From Quadrisphaera setariae (GTDB lineage Bacteria; Actinomycetota; Actinomycetes; Actinomycetales; Quadrisphaeraceae), in contig NZ_VKAC01000008.1 in assembly GCF_008041935.1 (NCBI RefSeq), positions 178,977-242,976 of the forward strand: DNA of 64,000 nt, given 5' to 3'. The first letter of the stretch is position 1, and each line of letters starts with the position of its first letter. The notes below the pieces were generated by a model. The model was not told the DNA's origin. It did no database searches and saw only the letters and a program-made list of their open reading frames with translations. Position numbers and translations under genes: made by a program. Below are positions 7,388 through 15,962 of the stretch, piece by piece.

Positions 7388-9157
7388 GTGCTCGTGACGC
7401 TGCCGGTCCCGCCCGAGCTCGTCCTGCTGCTCCTGCTGCTGGTGGTGGGCCTGTCCGCCGCCCTGTCCGAGCGGCTGCGCGTGGCCTCACCCCTGCTGCT
7501 GGTGGCGCTGGGCGCGGCGGTCGCGGCGCTGCCGGGGGTCCCGGCGGTCCAGGTGGAGCCCGAGCTGGTGCTCTCGGGGATCCTCCCGCCGCTGCTGTAC
7601 GCGGCGGCCGTCCAGCTGCCCGCGATGGGCTTCCGGCGCGACGCCTCCGCCATCAGCGGGCTCTCGGTGGCCCTCGTCCTCCTCAGCGCCGTCTCCGTGG
7701 GCGCTCTGCTCAGCTGGCTGCTCGGCGTGGGCTTCTGGTGGGGCGTGGCCCTCGGGGCCGTCGTGTCCCCCACGGACGCGGTGGCGACGTCGATCGTCAA
7801 GGGGCTGGGCGCCTCCCCGCGGGCGGTGGCCCTGCTGGAGGGCGAGGGGCTCCTCAACGACGCGACGGCCCTGGTGCTGCTGCGCACCGCCGTCGCCGTC
7901 GCCGCCGCGGGGACGGCGCTGGGCACGACCGACCCGTCGGTCGGCTCGGCCGTCGGGGACTTCGCGTGGGCGGTGGCGCTCGCCGTCGTCGTGGGTCTCG
8001 TGGTGGGCCACCTCGACCTGGTGGTGCGCCGGCGGCTGGACGACCCCGCCGCCGGCACGCTCGTGTCGTTCGCGGTGCCCTTCGCCGCCTCGCTGCCGGT
8101 GGAGCACCTGGGCGGCTCCGGGCTCGTCGCGGCCGTGGTGGCGGGGCTGGTGACCAACCACCACGCGCCCCGCGTCCTCACGCCGCGGGCACGGCTGTCG
8201 GACTCCCAGACCTGGCGCTCGGCGTCGCTGCTGCTGGAGGGCGGCATCTTCCTGCTCATGGGGCTGGAGCTGCCGGCGGTGCTCGAGGCGGTGGCCGCCG
8301 ACCCCGACACGGCCGGCGGGGTCGGGGAGCTCGGGCTGGGGCGCGCGGCCCTCGTCGCCGCGGCCGCCCTCGCCGCCGTCCTGGCGGTCCGCGCGCTGTT
8401 CGTGGCGGGCCTGCTCGCGCTGTCGCACCGGCGTCGCGACCGCCGGCAGCTCGCGCGGGAGCGGTTCAGCGCCGTCGCGCGGCGCTTCGAGGACCGCACC
8501 CCGGCGGAGGTGGCCGCCGCCATCACCGCGCGCCGGGCCCTCGACGGCCCCGCGGGGCGCGTGCGGGGCGGCCTGCGGCGGGGCGGTCTGAGGGGGGCGT
8601 GGCGGGCGGCGCAGCGCCGCCCCGTCACCGAGGAGGCCGTCTCGAGGATCACCACCCGGCTGCGGCGCGTGCGGGCCGACCTCGACTACCTGCTCGACGA
8701 GCCCCTCGGGTGGCGCGAGGGCGTGGTGGTGGTCTGGGCGGGCATGCGCGGCGCCGTCACGGTGGCCGCGGCGCAGACGCTCCCGGAGGACGCCCCGCAG
8801 CGCGAGCTGCTGGTGCTGGTGGCCTACCTGGTGGCCGCCGGGTCCCTGCTGCTGCAGGGCCTCACGCTGCGCCGGGTGGTGCTGGCCGTCGGGTCCACGC
8901 GCCCGCGCGGCGAGGCGGAGGTGGCGGAGCAGCAGGCGGCGCTGGTGCAGCTGGTCGCCGACGCGGGACGCGCCGCCGTGGTGCCGGACGGCACCCCGCC
9001 GCGGCAGGCCCGGCTGCTGCAGCTGCGCGCCCAGCGCGACGCGCTGCTGGACGCCCGCGACGAGGGCTCGTTCGACGCCGAGGCGCTCTCCCGCGCCCTC
9101 GACGTGGTGGACGCCGACGAGATCAGCCTGACCCTGCGCGACGGCGGCGCGCACTGA
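7388..9157 (+). CDS. Na+/H+ antiporter, CPA1 family
   Basis: This is a cation:proton antiporter of about 589 residues in the inner membrane, exchanging Na+ (or K+) for protons. About 12 helices fill the first 380 residues. The ion-binding signatures VVSPTDAVATS and EGEGLLNDATALV are intact. A cytoplasmic tail rich in Arg and Glu follows (RRDRRQLARERFSAVARRFE), and a further hydrophobic helix pair occurs near WAGMRGAVTVAAAQTLP, the conserved last core helix of bacterial CPA1 proteins. The start is the GTG at 7388 (VLVTLPVPPEL), with another GTG two codons on. Confidence 0.9.
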   Translation: MLVTLPVPPELVLLLLLLVVGLSAALSERLRVASPLLLVALGAAVAALPGVPAVQVEPELVLSGILPPLLYAAAVQLPAMGFRRDASAISGLSVALVLLSAVSVGALLSWLLGVGFWWGVALGAVVSPTDAVATSIVKGLGASPRAVALLEGEGLLNDATALVLLRTAVAVAAAGTALGTTDPSVGSAVGDFAWAVALAVVVGLVVGHLDLVVRRRLDDPAAGTLVSFAVPFAASLPVEHLGGSGLVAAVVAGLVTNHHAPRVLTPRARLSDSQTWRSASLLLEGGIFLLMGLELPAVLEAVAADPDTAGGVGELGLGRAALVAAAALAAVLAVRALFVAGLLALSHRRRDRRQLARERFSAVARRFEDRTPAEVAAAITARRALDGPAGRVRGGLRRGGLRGAWRAAQRRPVTEEAVSRITTRLRRVRADLDYLLDEPLGWREGVVVVWAGMRGAVTVAAAQTLPEDAPQRELLVLVAYLVAAGSLLLQGLTLRRVVLAVGSTRPRGEAEVAEQQAALVQLVADAGRAAVVPDGTPPRQARLLQLRAQRDALLDARDEGSFDAEALSRALDVVDADEISLTLRDGGAH

Positions 9158-9226
9158 CGAGCGAGCCCGTCCACAGTTCACACAGATGACACACGGACGA
9201 CCCCGCGGTGCCGCTAGGTTCTCGCC

Positions 9227-11533
9227 ATCTTCACCGAGATCGATCCCTTCGTCGGGACCGCGGCTACCCGGTTGCCGGCGCCACGCGGTCTGGCTGCTGC
9301 GTGGTGGTGGCCCAAGCCGCAGGTGGGCAACACCCACCCCGGCGCGACCAGTCCGCTGGGCATGGTCAGCGCCTGCGCCTACTCCGGCGCCTACCCCACG
9401 GGGTACGGCCAGTACGACAAGAGCCTCGAGGGGCTGCCCAGCGAGGTCTTCGCCTCGCTGCAGGCCTCCGGCTTCACGCACTTCCAGCAGTCGGGCACCG
9501 GCGCCATCCGCAAGTACTACAACTACCTGCGGGTCACGCCGATGGTGCAGCCCCTGGACGACCTCGGGCAGAGCTGGGACCTGTCCGAGGAGGTCGCCGA
9601 GGCCGGCTACTACGCCGCCACGCTCGACTCCGGCATCCGCTGCGAGCTGACCGTCGGGCCCAAGACCGCGGTCCACCGGTACACGTTCCCCGCGCACCGC
9701 TCGGCGCGCGTCGTCGTCGACGCCTCCTGCGGCGGCCTGGCCATCGAGCACGGCCGGACCGTCCCCCTGCGGGCCCAGGTCGAGAACCTCGGCCAGGGCC
9801 GCGCGCAGGGCACCATCGTGGTGGAGGGCGTTCCGCTCTCCTTCGCCCTCGAGGTCGACACCGACGTGCCGGGGCTGTCGGGCCCCGCGCGGCACTCCGC
9901 GCCGTGGCGCCCGATGCTCTGGCACGACCGCCGGCTCATCGAGGGCGGCACCCGGCTCGACTTCGACAGGATCCGCCAGACCACGCTGCGCCCGTTCGGC
10001 CTGCTCTTCATGGGTCCCGCCCGCGCGGGCCAGACCGTGGAGGTGCGGATCGGCTTCTCGCTGCGCGGGGTGGAGCAGGCCCGGGCCAACCTCGAGGCCG
10101 AGCGGGCCTCGCGGCTGCCCGGCGCCCCGGGCGAGCCGGTCTTCGACGCCGTCCGCGAGCGCACCCGGGCCAGCTGGGCCGACCACGTGGGCCGGGTGGC
10201 GGTGGAGGGCGGCACCCCCGCGCGCCGCACGGTCATGGCGACGGCGACCTACCACTCGCTCATCAAGCCGTGCATCGCCGACGACGAGAGCCCGTTCTGG
10301 CCCTCGGACGGCCCCTTCGCGTTCGACATCTCCACGATGTGGGACATCTACAAGACCCAGGTGCCGCTGCTCGCGGCGATCGCGCCCGGGCGGGCGGCGG
10401 ACCTGCTGGAGTCGCTCATCAGGGTCAGCGAGGAGGAGGGCAACTTCCCCATCGGCTACCGGATGGCCCGCGGCGCGGACAGGTTCTTCCGGCAGGCGAG
10501 CGCGCTGGCGCACACGGCCCTGGCCGACGCGCACGCGGTGGACCTCGCCCCGATCGACTGGTCGTGGGCGCTGGTGCACATGGACGACGACCTGCGCCGC
10601 GGCTACGGCGAGATGTTCATCGACAACGGCGTGGTGCACCCGATCTCGCACACCCTCGACCTGGCCTTCGCCCACCACTGCACCGCGAAGGTGGCGCGGG
10701 CCGTGGGCGACCACCGCCTCGCGGAGGACCTCGCGGCGCGCTCGCTGCGGTGGGTGAACGCCTTCGACGCGAGCACCGGGCTGCTGCGCGACTCGGAGTT
10801 CTACGAGGGCGGCAAGTGGAACTACTCGTTCCGGCTGCTCCACGACATGGCGGGCCGGATCGCGCTGGCCGGCGGCGACGCGGCGTTCACGGGGATGCTC
10901 GACAGCTTCTTCGGGTTCGGGGCACCGGCGGTGCGCCAGCCCGGGCTGCGCCCGAACGCCGCGGAGATGGCCGCGGGCTACGCCCTCAACCGGTTCGAGG
11001 GCCTCAACAACGAGCCCGACATGGAGGCCCCGTGGGCCTACCACTGGGCGGGCCGGCCCGACCGCACCGCGCAGGTGGTGCACGCGGCGCTCACCCACCA
11101 GTTCGGGACCGGCCGCGGCGGGCTGCCCGGCAACGACGACTCCGGCGGCCTGTCGTCCTGGTACGTGTGGGCCTCCCTGGGCCTGTTCCCGGTGGCCGGG
11201 CTCGACCTGTTCCTGCTGTCGGCGCCCTCCTTCGAGCGGGCCGTGCTGTCCGTCCCCGACGGCGAGCTGGTCGTGGAGGCGGTCGGTCACCGCGAGCAGC
11301 CCATCAGCTCTGACGATCGGTTCGACCCCGACGCCCCGGCCGCGTCGGCGGCCGCGTCGTCCAGACCGCAGCACCTGCTGTCGGCGACGCTCGACGGCGA
11401 GCCGCTGCCCGGACCGCACCTGTCGATGGCGCGGGTGCACCGCGGCGGACGGCTGGTGCTCCACCTCGGTGACGAGCCGAACGGCTACGGGCGCGCCGTG
11501 CGGCCGCCCTCGCCGGCCGCACGGCCCCGCTGA
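9227..11533 (+). CDS. GH92 family glycoside hydrolase (alpha-1,2-mannosidase-like)
   Basis: This is a Ca-dependent exo-alpha-mannosidase family protein of about 768 residues. Hallmarks are the N-terminal TEIDPFVGTAATR followed by VGNTHPGATSPLGMVS, the WDIYKTQVPLLAAI segment, and the C-terminal GNDDSGGLSSWYVW near residue 635. No signal peptide is visible, so it is probably cytoplasmic. The start is problematic: the conserved DPFVGT block lies before the first in-frame ATG/GTG/TTG (a TTG at 9272), while an in-frame TAG lies at 9215-9217. I placed the start at the ATC at 9227 only because coding must begin between 9218 and about 9239. A GT4 gene follows, suggesting turnover of a mannose-containing glycan. 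Confidence 0.85.
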   Translation: MFTEIDPFVGTAATRLPAPRGLAAAWWWPKPQVGNTHPGATSPLGMVSACAYSGAYPTGYGQYDKSLEGLPSEVFASLQASGFTHFQQSGTGAIRKYYNYLRVTPMVQPLDDLGQSWDLSEEVAEAGYYAATLDSGIRCELTVGPKTAVHRYTFPAHRSARVVVDASCGGLAIEHGRTVPLRAQVENLGQGRAQGTIVVEGVPLSFALEVDTDVPGLSGPARHSAPWRPMLWHDRRLIEGGTRLDFDRIRQTTLRPFGLLFMGPARAGQTVEVRIGFSLRGVEQARANLEAERASRLPGAPGEPVFDAVRERTRASWADHVGRVAVEGGTPARRTVMATATYHSLIKPCIADDESPFWPSDGPFAFDISTMWDIYKTQVPLLAAIAPGRAADLLESLIRVSEEEGNFPIGYRMARGADRFFRQASALAHTALADAHAVDLAPIDWSWALVHMDDDLRRGYGEMFIDNGVVHPISHTLDLAFAHHCTAKVARAVGDHRLAEDLAARSLRWVNAFDASTGLLRDSEFYEGGKWNYSFRLLHDMAGRIALAGGDAAFTGMLDSFFGFGAPAVRQPGLRPNAAEMAAGYALNRFEGLNNEPDMEAPWAYHWAGRPDRTAQVVHAALTHQFGTGRGGLPGNDDSGGLSSWYVWASLGLFPVAGLDLFLLSAPSFERAVLSVPDGELVVEAVGHREQPISSDDRFDPDAPAASAAASSRPQHLLSATLDGEPLPGPHLSMARVHRGGRLVLHLGDEPNGYGRAVRPPSPAARPR

Positions 11534-11572
11534 GGCCGCTCTCCCTGCGACGGCTCTGCCCGTCCCACCGTC

Positions 11573-11591
11573 CTGGCCCCACCGGGGCCGG
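11573..11591. terminator. weak GC hairpin after GH92 gene
   Basis: Stem GGCCCC/GGGGCC (11575-11580 with 11584-11589), extended to 8 pairs with one wobble, and a 3-base loop, 40 bases after the GH92 stop. There is no T-tract, so termination is only possible, and the downstream gene runs the same way. Confidence 0.3.
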
Positions 11592-11632
11592 TGCTCCACC
11601 CGTCCGAAGCATCCACACCTGAGGAGGACCTC

Positions 11633-12967
11633 ATGACCGGCATGAGCAAGCCCGAGCGCCGTCTCGTCATCCTGGTCCGCGCCGACCCGGTCATCTGCGG
11701 CCACTCCGGGGAGGCCCGCAACCTCGCCGAGGCGGCGCTGCTGCGCGGCTTCGACGATGTCCGGATCCTCACCTGGCCGCTGGAGGCCCTGCAGGCGGCG
11801 GGGCTGCCGCTGAAGCCGCTGGACGCGCTGCTGCCGTACTCGCCCGGCATCACCGTGGAGCGCCCGGACCCGATCGGCGACAACCGCGTGCCGGACGGCC
11901 GCTACATCGCCGGGCTCGCCGGGCGCCTCGTGGAGCTGCTGGCCGAGGGCGTGCCCACCGTGGTGCTGTCGATGTACCTCACGCCGCACACCGACGTCGT
12001 CGTGCAGGCGGTGGCGGGGGCGCGCGTGGCGGGCTTCGCCCCGGACGTGCGCACGATGGCCAAGGCCGTCGGTTCCGACATCACCAACGTGGTGTCCAAC
12101 GCGCTGCGCACCGGCGCGTGGGGCGCCGCGGCGGTGGTGCTGTCGACCTACCTCCAGAACGACGACCTGCTCGCGGTGTCGGACTTCACCAAGGAGGAGG
12201 TGGTGCGCTGGGCCGAGCAGGTCGACGCCCTCACCGGGACCCGGTTCGCCGCCGAGCTCACCGAGCGGGTGCGGATCAGCTACCCGCCGATCGACACCTC
12301 GGCCTTCCTCGGCCTCGACCCGGCCGCCGTCGACGCCGCGCTGGCGGCCCGCGGGCTGGAGCGCGACGGGTACGTGCTGTTCCTGTCGCGCATCACCCGC
12401 GCCAAGGGCGTGGACGACCTCATCAGCGCCTACCGCGCCTCGCGCACCTCGGCCACGAAGAAGCTGGTCATCGCGGGGGCCGGCAACGCCGTCGAGGCGG
12501 CGCGGGCGCAGATCGCGGAGGTCGAGGGGGACGACGAGCGGATCCTCCTGCTCACCGACGTCTCCGACGCCGAGAAGCCGCTGCTCATGCGGGGCTGCGC
12601 GGCCTACGCCCTGCCGACCAAGCCGGTGCCGGAGTTCGTGGAGACCTTCGGCATCGCGCTGACGGAGAAGATGCTCGCCGGGGGCGGGCCGGTCATCACC
12701 ACGCTCGTGGGCGGCACCGGCGAGGCGGTCGGCGACACCGCGCTCATCATCGAGCCGGGCGACGTGGCCGGGCTCACGGCGATGATCGACAGGGCCGTGC
12801 TCGACATGGGCGAGGTGGAGCGGCTGGAGCTGGAGCAGCGCGCCCGCGAGCACGCGCTGCGCTTCGACAGGCTCCGGGTCTTCGACGAGATGCTCCCCGA
12901 CGACCAGCCGGTGCTCGAGCAGCAGCACCAGGTCGTCGACCTCCCCCGTGAGGGCGCTCCCCTCTGA
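11633..12967 (+). CDS. GT4-type glycosyltransferase
   Basis: This 444-residue GT-B fold glycosyltransferase has an N-terminal domain (GHSGEARNLAEAALLRGF) and a C-terminal nucleotide-sugar domain with YVLFLSRITRAKGVDDL and the E-x7-E pair in EFVETFGIALTEKML, followed by GGTGEAVGDTALIIEPGD. It retains the anomeric configuration in this family. Acceptor and donor are unknown. ATG 11633 is preceded by GAGGAGG at 11621-11627, an ideal ribosome site. It lies 99 bases after the GH92 mannosidase; joint glycan metabolism is an inference. It carries no membrane segment, so it acts in the cytoplasm or at its membrane face. Confidence 0.85.
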   Translation: MTGMSKPERRLVILVRADPVICGHSGEARNLAEAALLRGFDDVRILTWPLEALQAAGLPLKPLDALLPYSPGITVERPDPIGDNRVPDGRYIAGLAGRLVELLAEGVPTVVLSMYLTPHTDVVVQAVAGARVAGFAPDVRTMAKAVGSDITNVVSNALRTGAWGAAAVVLSTYLQNDDLLAVSDFTKEEVVRWAEQVDALTGTRFAAELTERVRISYPPIDTSAFLGLDPAAVDAALAARGLERDGYVLFLSRITRAKGVDDLISAYRASRTSATKKLVIAGAGNAVEAARAQIAEVEGDDERILLLTDVSDAEKPLLMRGCAAYALPTKPVPEFVETFGIALTEKMLAGGGPVITTLVGGTGEAVGDTALIIEPGDVAGLTAMIDRAVLDMGEVERLELEQRAREHALRFDRLRVFDEMLPDDQPVLEQQHQVVDLPREGAPL

Positions 12968-12993
12968 CCGGGCGCCGCACCTGGCGCTCAGCC

Positions 12994-13042
12994 GCACGAC
13001 CGTGGCGGAGGGGGAGGTCAGCCCCCTCCGCGACGATCGTGC
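12994..13042. terminator. long stem-loop between convergent genes
   Basis: Arms of 20 bases (12994-13013 and 13023-13042) pair with two mismatches around a 9-base loop. The structure sits in the 107-base gap between convergent genes ending at 12967 and 13075. It is a likely bidirectional terminator even though no T-tract follows. Confidence 0.6.
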
Positions 13043-13074
13043 ACCTCCGCATCACAACGCTGGGTCATGAGCGG

Positions 13075-14379
13075 TCAGAGGCGCCCGGAGGTCATGTCGA
13101 ACAGGCGCGACAGCACGCGGTCGCCGTCGGCGCGCAGCCCGTTGTGGAGCAGCTCGTCCGTCACCCACGTGCGAGCGCCGAGCAGCGACGCCGTGGCGCG
13201 GGAGTGGGCGGCGAGCACGTACGGGTCGTCGAGGTAGACGGCCGCGGCCACCGGCACGCCGTCGGACCCGCGGGCGACGCCGTCGAGGACGGCCGGGTCG
13301 TACAGGCGGGGCCACTGCCGGTCGGCGAGCAGCCGCGCCGCGTCGGAGACCGGCGCGAGTGCGCCGACGCCGCCGCGCTCGGGGTCGAGCAACCAGTCGC
13401 CGACGTGCTCGCCGGACAGCAGCGCCGGGTCACCGCCCTCGGCGGGGTCGCGGAAGTCGTCGGGACGGGTGCGCTCGGCCGACCACGCCGTGGTGGCGCC
13501 GTCGGCGTAGCAGGCCTCGTGCACGAGCAGGTAGAGCGGGTTGCGGGCCAGGCCCAGCGGGTCGGCGGCGTCCGCGCGGAACGCCGGGGAGCCGACGGGC
13601 CGCTCGAGCAGCGCGTGGAGCACGTCGGCGCCGTCGCTCATCCCCAGGCCGTGGCCGGCGGCGCGCAGCGTGCGCGACGTGATGCGGTCGCCCGTCGTCG
13701 TCCTGGTCTCCTCGGTGGTGAGGCGGGCGTGCAGCTGGCGCAGCCGCTCGAGGTCGTGCGGGTACCGCTCGTGGTACCTCGCGGAGAGCACGCGCATCTG
13801 CGCCCACGTCGCGGCGTAGACCTCGTCGGGGTGCATCCCGACGGCCGGCAGGCCGCCGGTGACGTGCACCGACCGCAGCGACTGCGGGGCGCGGGAGAGG
13901 TAGGTGAGGGCGCAGAACCCCCCGAAGCTCTGCCCGAGCAGGCTCCAGCGGTCCAGGCCGAGGGCCTCGCGGAGCAGCTCGGCGTCGCTGACGATGCTGT
14001 CGGCGCGGAAGAGCGCCAGGTGGTCGGCCTGCTGCTGCGGCGTCAGGCCGGACAGGTCGCCGACGGGCGTGGAGCGGCCGGTGCCGCGCTGGTCGAGCAG
14101 CACGAGGCGGAAGTCGCGCAGCGCCCGGACCATCCAGCCGCTGGTCAGGGGGGCGCCGGCCGGGCGGGTGGCCTCCTGGCCGGGGCCGCCCTGGAGGAAC
14201 AGCAGCGCCGGCTTGTCGGGGCCGTCGCCGGCGGCGGACACCTCGCGGGCGAACAGCGTGAGCGACGCGGCGGCGGGACCGTGGGGCGCTGAGTGGTCGA
14301 GGGGCACGTCGAGCTCGTGCTCGAGCACCCGCAGCCCGGGCAGGTGCAGCTCGACGGTGCGCAGGTCCGGTGCAGCCAT
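13075..14379 (-). CDS. alpha/beta hydrolase, proline iminopeptidase-like (S33)
   Basis: This 434-residue hydrolase carries the family signatures LLFLQGGPGQEATRP (oxyanion region), LDQRGTGRSTPVG and the nucleophile elbow GQSFGGF. These match prolyl aminopeptidases of peptidase family S33, which remove N-terminal proline in the cytoplasm. The lid insertion after residue 200 is long. The ATG at 14379 has no in-frame alternative with better support. It follows the crotonase-like gene by 26 bases in the same direction, so it may be the last gene of catabolic locus A, but its family suggests a separate job. Confidence 0.85.
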   Translation of the reverse strand: MAAPDLRTVELHLPGLRVLEHELDVPLDHSAPHGPAAASLTLFAREVSAAGDGPDKPALLFLQGGPGQEATRPAGAPLTSGWMVRALRDFRLVLLDQRGTGRSTPVGDLSGLTPQQQADHLALFRADSIVSDAELLREALGLDRWSLLGQSFGGFCALTYLSRAPQSLRSVHVTGGLPAVGMHPDEVYAATWAQMRVLSARYHERYPHDLERLRQLHARLTTEETRTTTGDRITSRTLRAAGHGLGMSDGADVLHALLERPVGSPAFRADAADPLGLARNPLYLLVHEACYADGATTAWSAERTRPDDFRDPAEGGDPALLSGEHVGDWLLDPERGGVGALAPVSDAARLLADRQWPRLYDPAVLDGVARGSDGVPVAAAVYLDDPYVLAAHSRATASLLGARTWVTDELLHNGLRADGDRVLSRLFDMTSGRL

Positions 14380-14405
14380 CCGCCCACCCTGCCGCACCCG
14401 CGGGG

Positions 14406-15212
14406 TCAGGGGGTCGACCAGCGGGGGCGGCGGTGCTCGAGGAACGCCGCGACGCCCTCGTGGAAGTCGGGGTGGGAGTAGACGGCGGCGTAGACGTCGT
14501 CGGCGTCCACGGGCCAGCCGCCCGCGCCGACCACGGCGGCGTCGTCGAGGCGAGCCCCGATCTCCTTGGCCGCCGCCACGGCGTGCGGCGCGCACCGCGA
14601 CACCGCCGCGAGCAGCTCCGCCTCCACCGCCACCAGCTCGGAGGGCTCGACGACCCGCGACACGAGCCCCGCTGCCCGCACCTCCTCCGCGGTCGCGAGC
14701 CGACCGGTGAGCAGCAGCTCGCTCGTCAGCGCCCGTCCCAGGGACGCGCGCAGCCGCGCGGTCGTGCCCGGTGAGACGCAGTTGCCGAGCGTGCGCGCCA
14801 CCGGCGCCCCGAACCGCGACGCCGGTGTGGCCACGACCACGTCGCAGCACGCGACCACGGCGAGGCCCCCGCCGACGGCCGGGCCGTCGACGAGGGCCAG
14901 CACCGGGACCCGCAGGGCGCGGACGGCGTCGAGCACCTCGACGACGTGCCGCTCGTACGCGACGCCGTCCTCCCCCGTGCGGATCTCGACCAGGTCGGCG
15001 ACGTCGGTGCCGGCGGCGAACGCGCCGTCGCGCCCGGTCACGCTGACCAGGCGGACGGACGCGTCCTGGCGCAGGGCGAGGCAGTGGTCGCGCAGCTGGG
15101 CGTACATCGCCTCGGTGAACGCTCCTCGTGCTGCCGGGTTGGAGATGACCAGTCGCGCCAGCCCTCCCTTGCGCTCCAGCAGCACCGCCCCCGCCCCGCC
15201 CTCGGTGGACAT
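14406..15212 (-). CDS. enoyl-CoA hydratase/isomerase-like protein lacking catalytic Glu pair
   Basis: This is a crotonase-fold protein of 268 residues. The oxyanion-hole regions are present (DGAFAAGTDV near 61-70; VDGPAVGGGLA at 108-118). Both glutamates used by classical hydratases are replaced: the GGGxE position is Ala118 and the PE position is Val138, in APVARTLGNC. The chemistry is therefore not standard hydration; isomerase, lyase, thioesterase or decarboxylase activity is possible. The start is 5 bases after the RraA stop, so they share an operon. Its closest relative in this window is the gene at 29325, with identical numbering of these positions. Confidence 0.8.
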   Translation of the reverse strand: MSTEGGAGAVLLERKGGLARLVISNPAARGAFTEAMYAQLRDHCLALRQDASVRLVSVTGRDGAFAAGTDVADLVEIRTGEDGVAYERHVVEVLDAVRALRVPVLALVDGPAVGGGLAVVACCDVVVATPASRFGAPVARTLGNCVSPGTTARLRASLGRALTSELLLTGRLATAEEVRAAGLVSRVVEPSELVAVEAELLAAVSRCAPHAVAAAKEIGARLDDAAVVGAGGWPVDADDVYAAVYSHPDFHEGVAAFLEHRRPRWSTP

Positions 15213-15217
15213 CGGCG

Positions 15218-15904
15218 TCAGCGGGTGCTCTCGTCGAGCTCCCAGCCGAGCCGGGCGTACAGCGCGGCGCGGCCCTTCTTGTCGTTCTCGTTCTCCTGCC
15301 GCGCGTACTTGGCCACCAGCTCGGCGTGCTCGCGGGGCACCGCCACCACGCCGTCGCCGTCCCCCACGACGATGTCGCCGGGCTTGATCTGCACGTTGCC
15401 GATGGTCACGGGCACGCCGTACGTCTCGTACTCCACGCGGCCCTGCGTCATGGCCTGGTTGCGCCACCGGGCGAAGACCGGCACGCCCTGGGCGATGCAC
15501 TCGTCGCGGTCTCGCGCGCCGCCGGAGGTCACCACGGCGGCGGCGCCCTTGGTATGCATGTCGAGGGAGTTGTACGAGCCGATCTCGCCGCACGCGGCGT
15601 CGGGCGACTCCAGCACGACGATGTCGCCCTGCTGCAGCTCGGAGTCCCACGGCTGGATCTGGACCTCCTTGTACCAGTAGTTCCGCGCCCACTCGGTGTA
15701 CTCGTCACCGGTGATCTGCGGCACCTGCTTCTGCGTGACGCGGGAGCGCACGGTGAACGCCGGACCGCAGAACCTCATCCCCTCGGCGATCGGCATGATC
15801 GACCTGTCGACGCTGCCCTTGTTGGGCATGCCGATCCAGTCGAGCCCGTCGCGCACGTCCGCCACGCGCAGGCCCTCGAACAGCTGGGCGATCTCGTCAG
15901 CCAC
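15218..15904 (-). CDS. RraA family protein (HMG/CHA-aldolase-like)
   Basis: This 228-residue member of the RraA/DlpA family covers divalent-metal pyruvate aldolases (4-hydroxy-4-methyl-2-oxoglutarate aldolase) as well as the RNase E inhibitor RraA. The aldolase-type GGARD motif (VVTSGGARDRDE), with the Arg and metal-linked Asp, is retained, favouring an enzyme. It is longer than RraA itself (about 160 residues) and carries an extra aromatic segment, YTEWARNYWYKEV. The start has a clear gap of 58 bases from the aldehyde dehydrogenase. Predicted role: retro-aldol or decarboxylation step of locus A. Confidence 0.85.
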   Translation of the reverse strand: MADEIAQLFEGLRVADVRDGLDWIGMPNKGSVDRSIMPIAEGMRFCGPAFTVRSRVTQKQVPQITGDEYTEWARNYWYKEVQIQPWDSELQQGDIVVLESPDAACGEIGSYNSLDMHTKGAAAVVTSGGARDRDECIAQGVPVFARWRNQAMTQGRVEYETYGVPVTIGNVQIKPGDIVVGDGDGVVAVPREHAELVAKYARQENENDKKGRAALYARLGWELDESTR

Positions 15905-15962
15905 GTCACTCCTCTTCGATGTGATCGGTCGGTCTGTCGGTCCGTCAGTCGGCGACGCGCCG

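Noticed and set aside
7487..12997. A 1836-codon open frame on the minus strand
   Set aside because: It runs antisense to the antiporter, GH92 and GT4 genes, lacks domain features and arises from high GC content; the plus-strand genes have clear family motifs.
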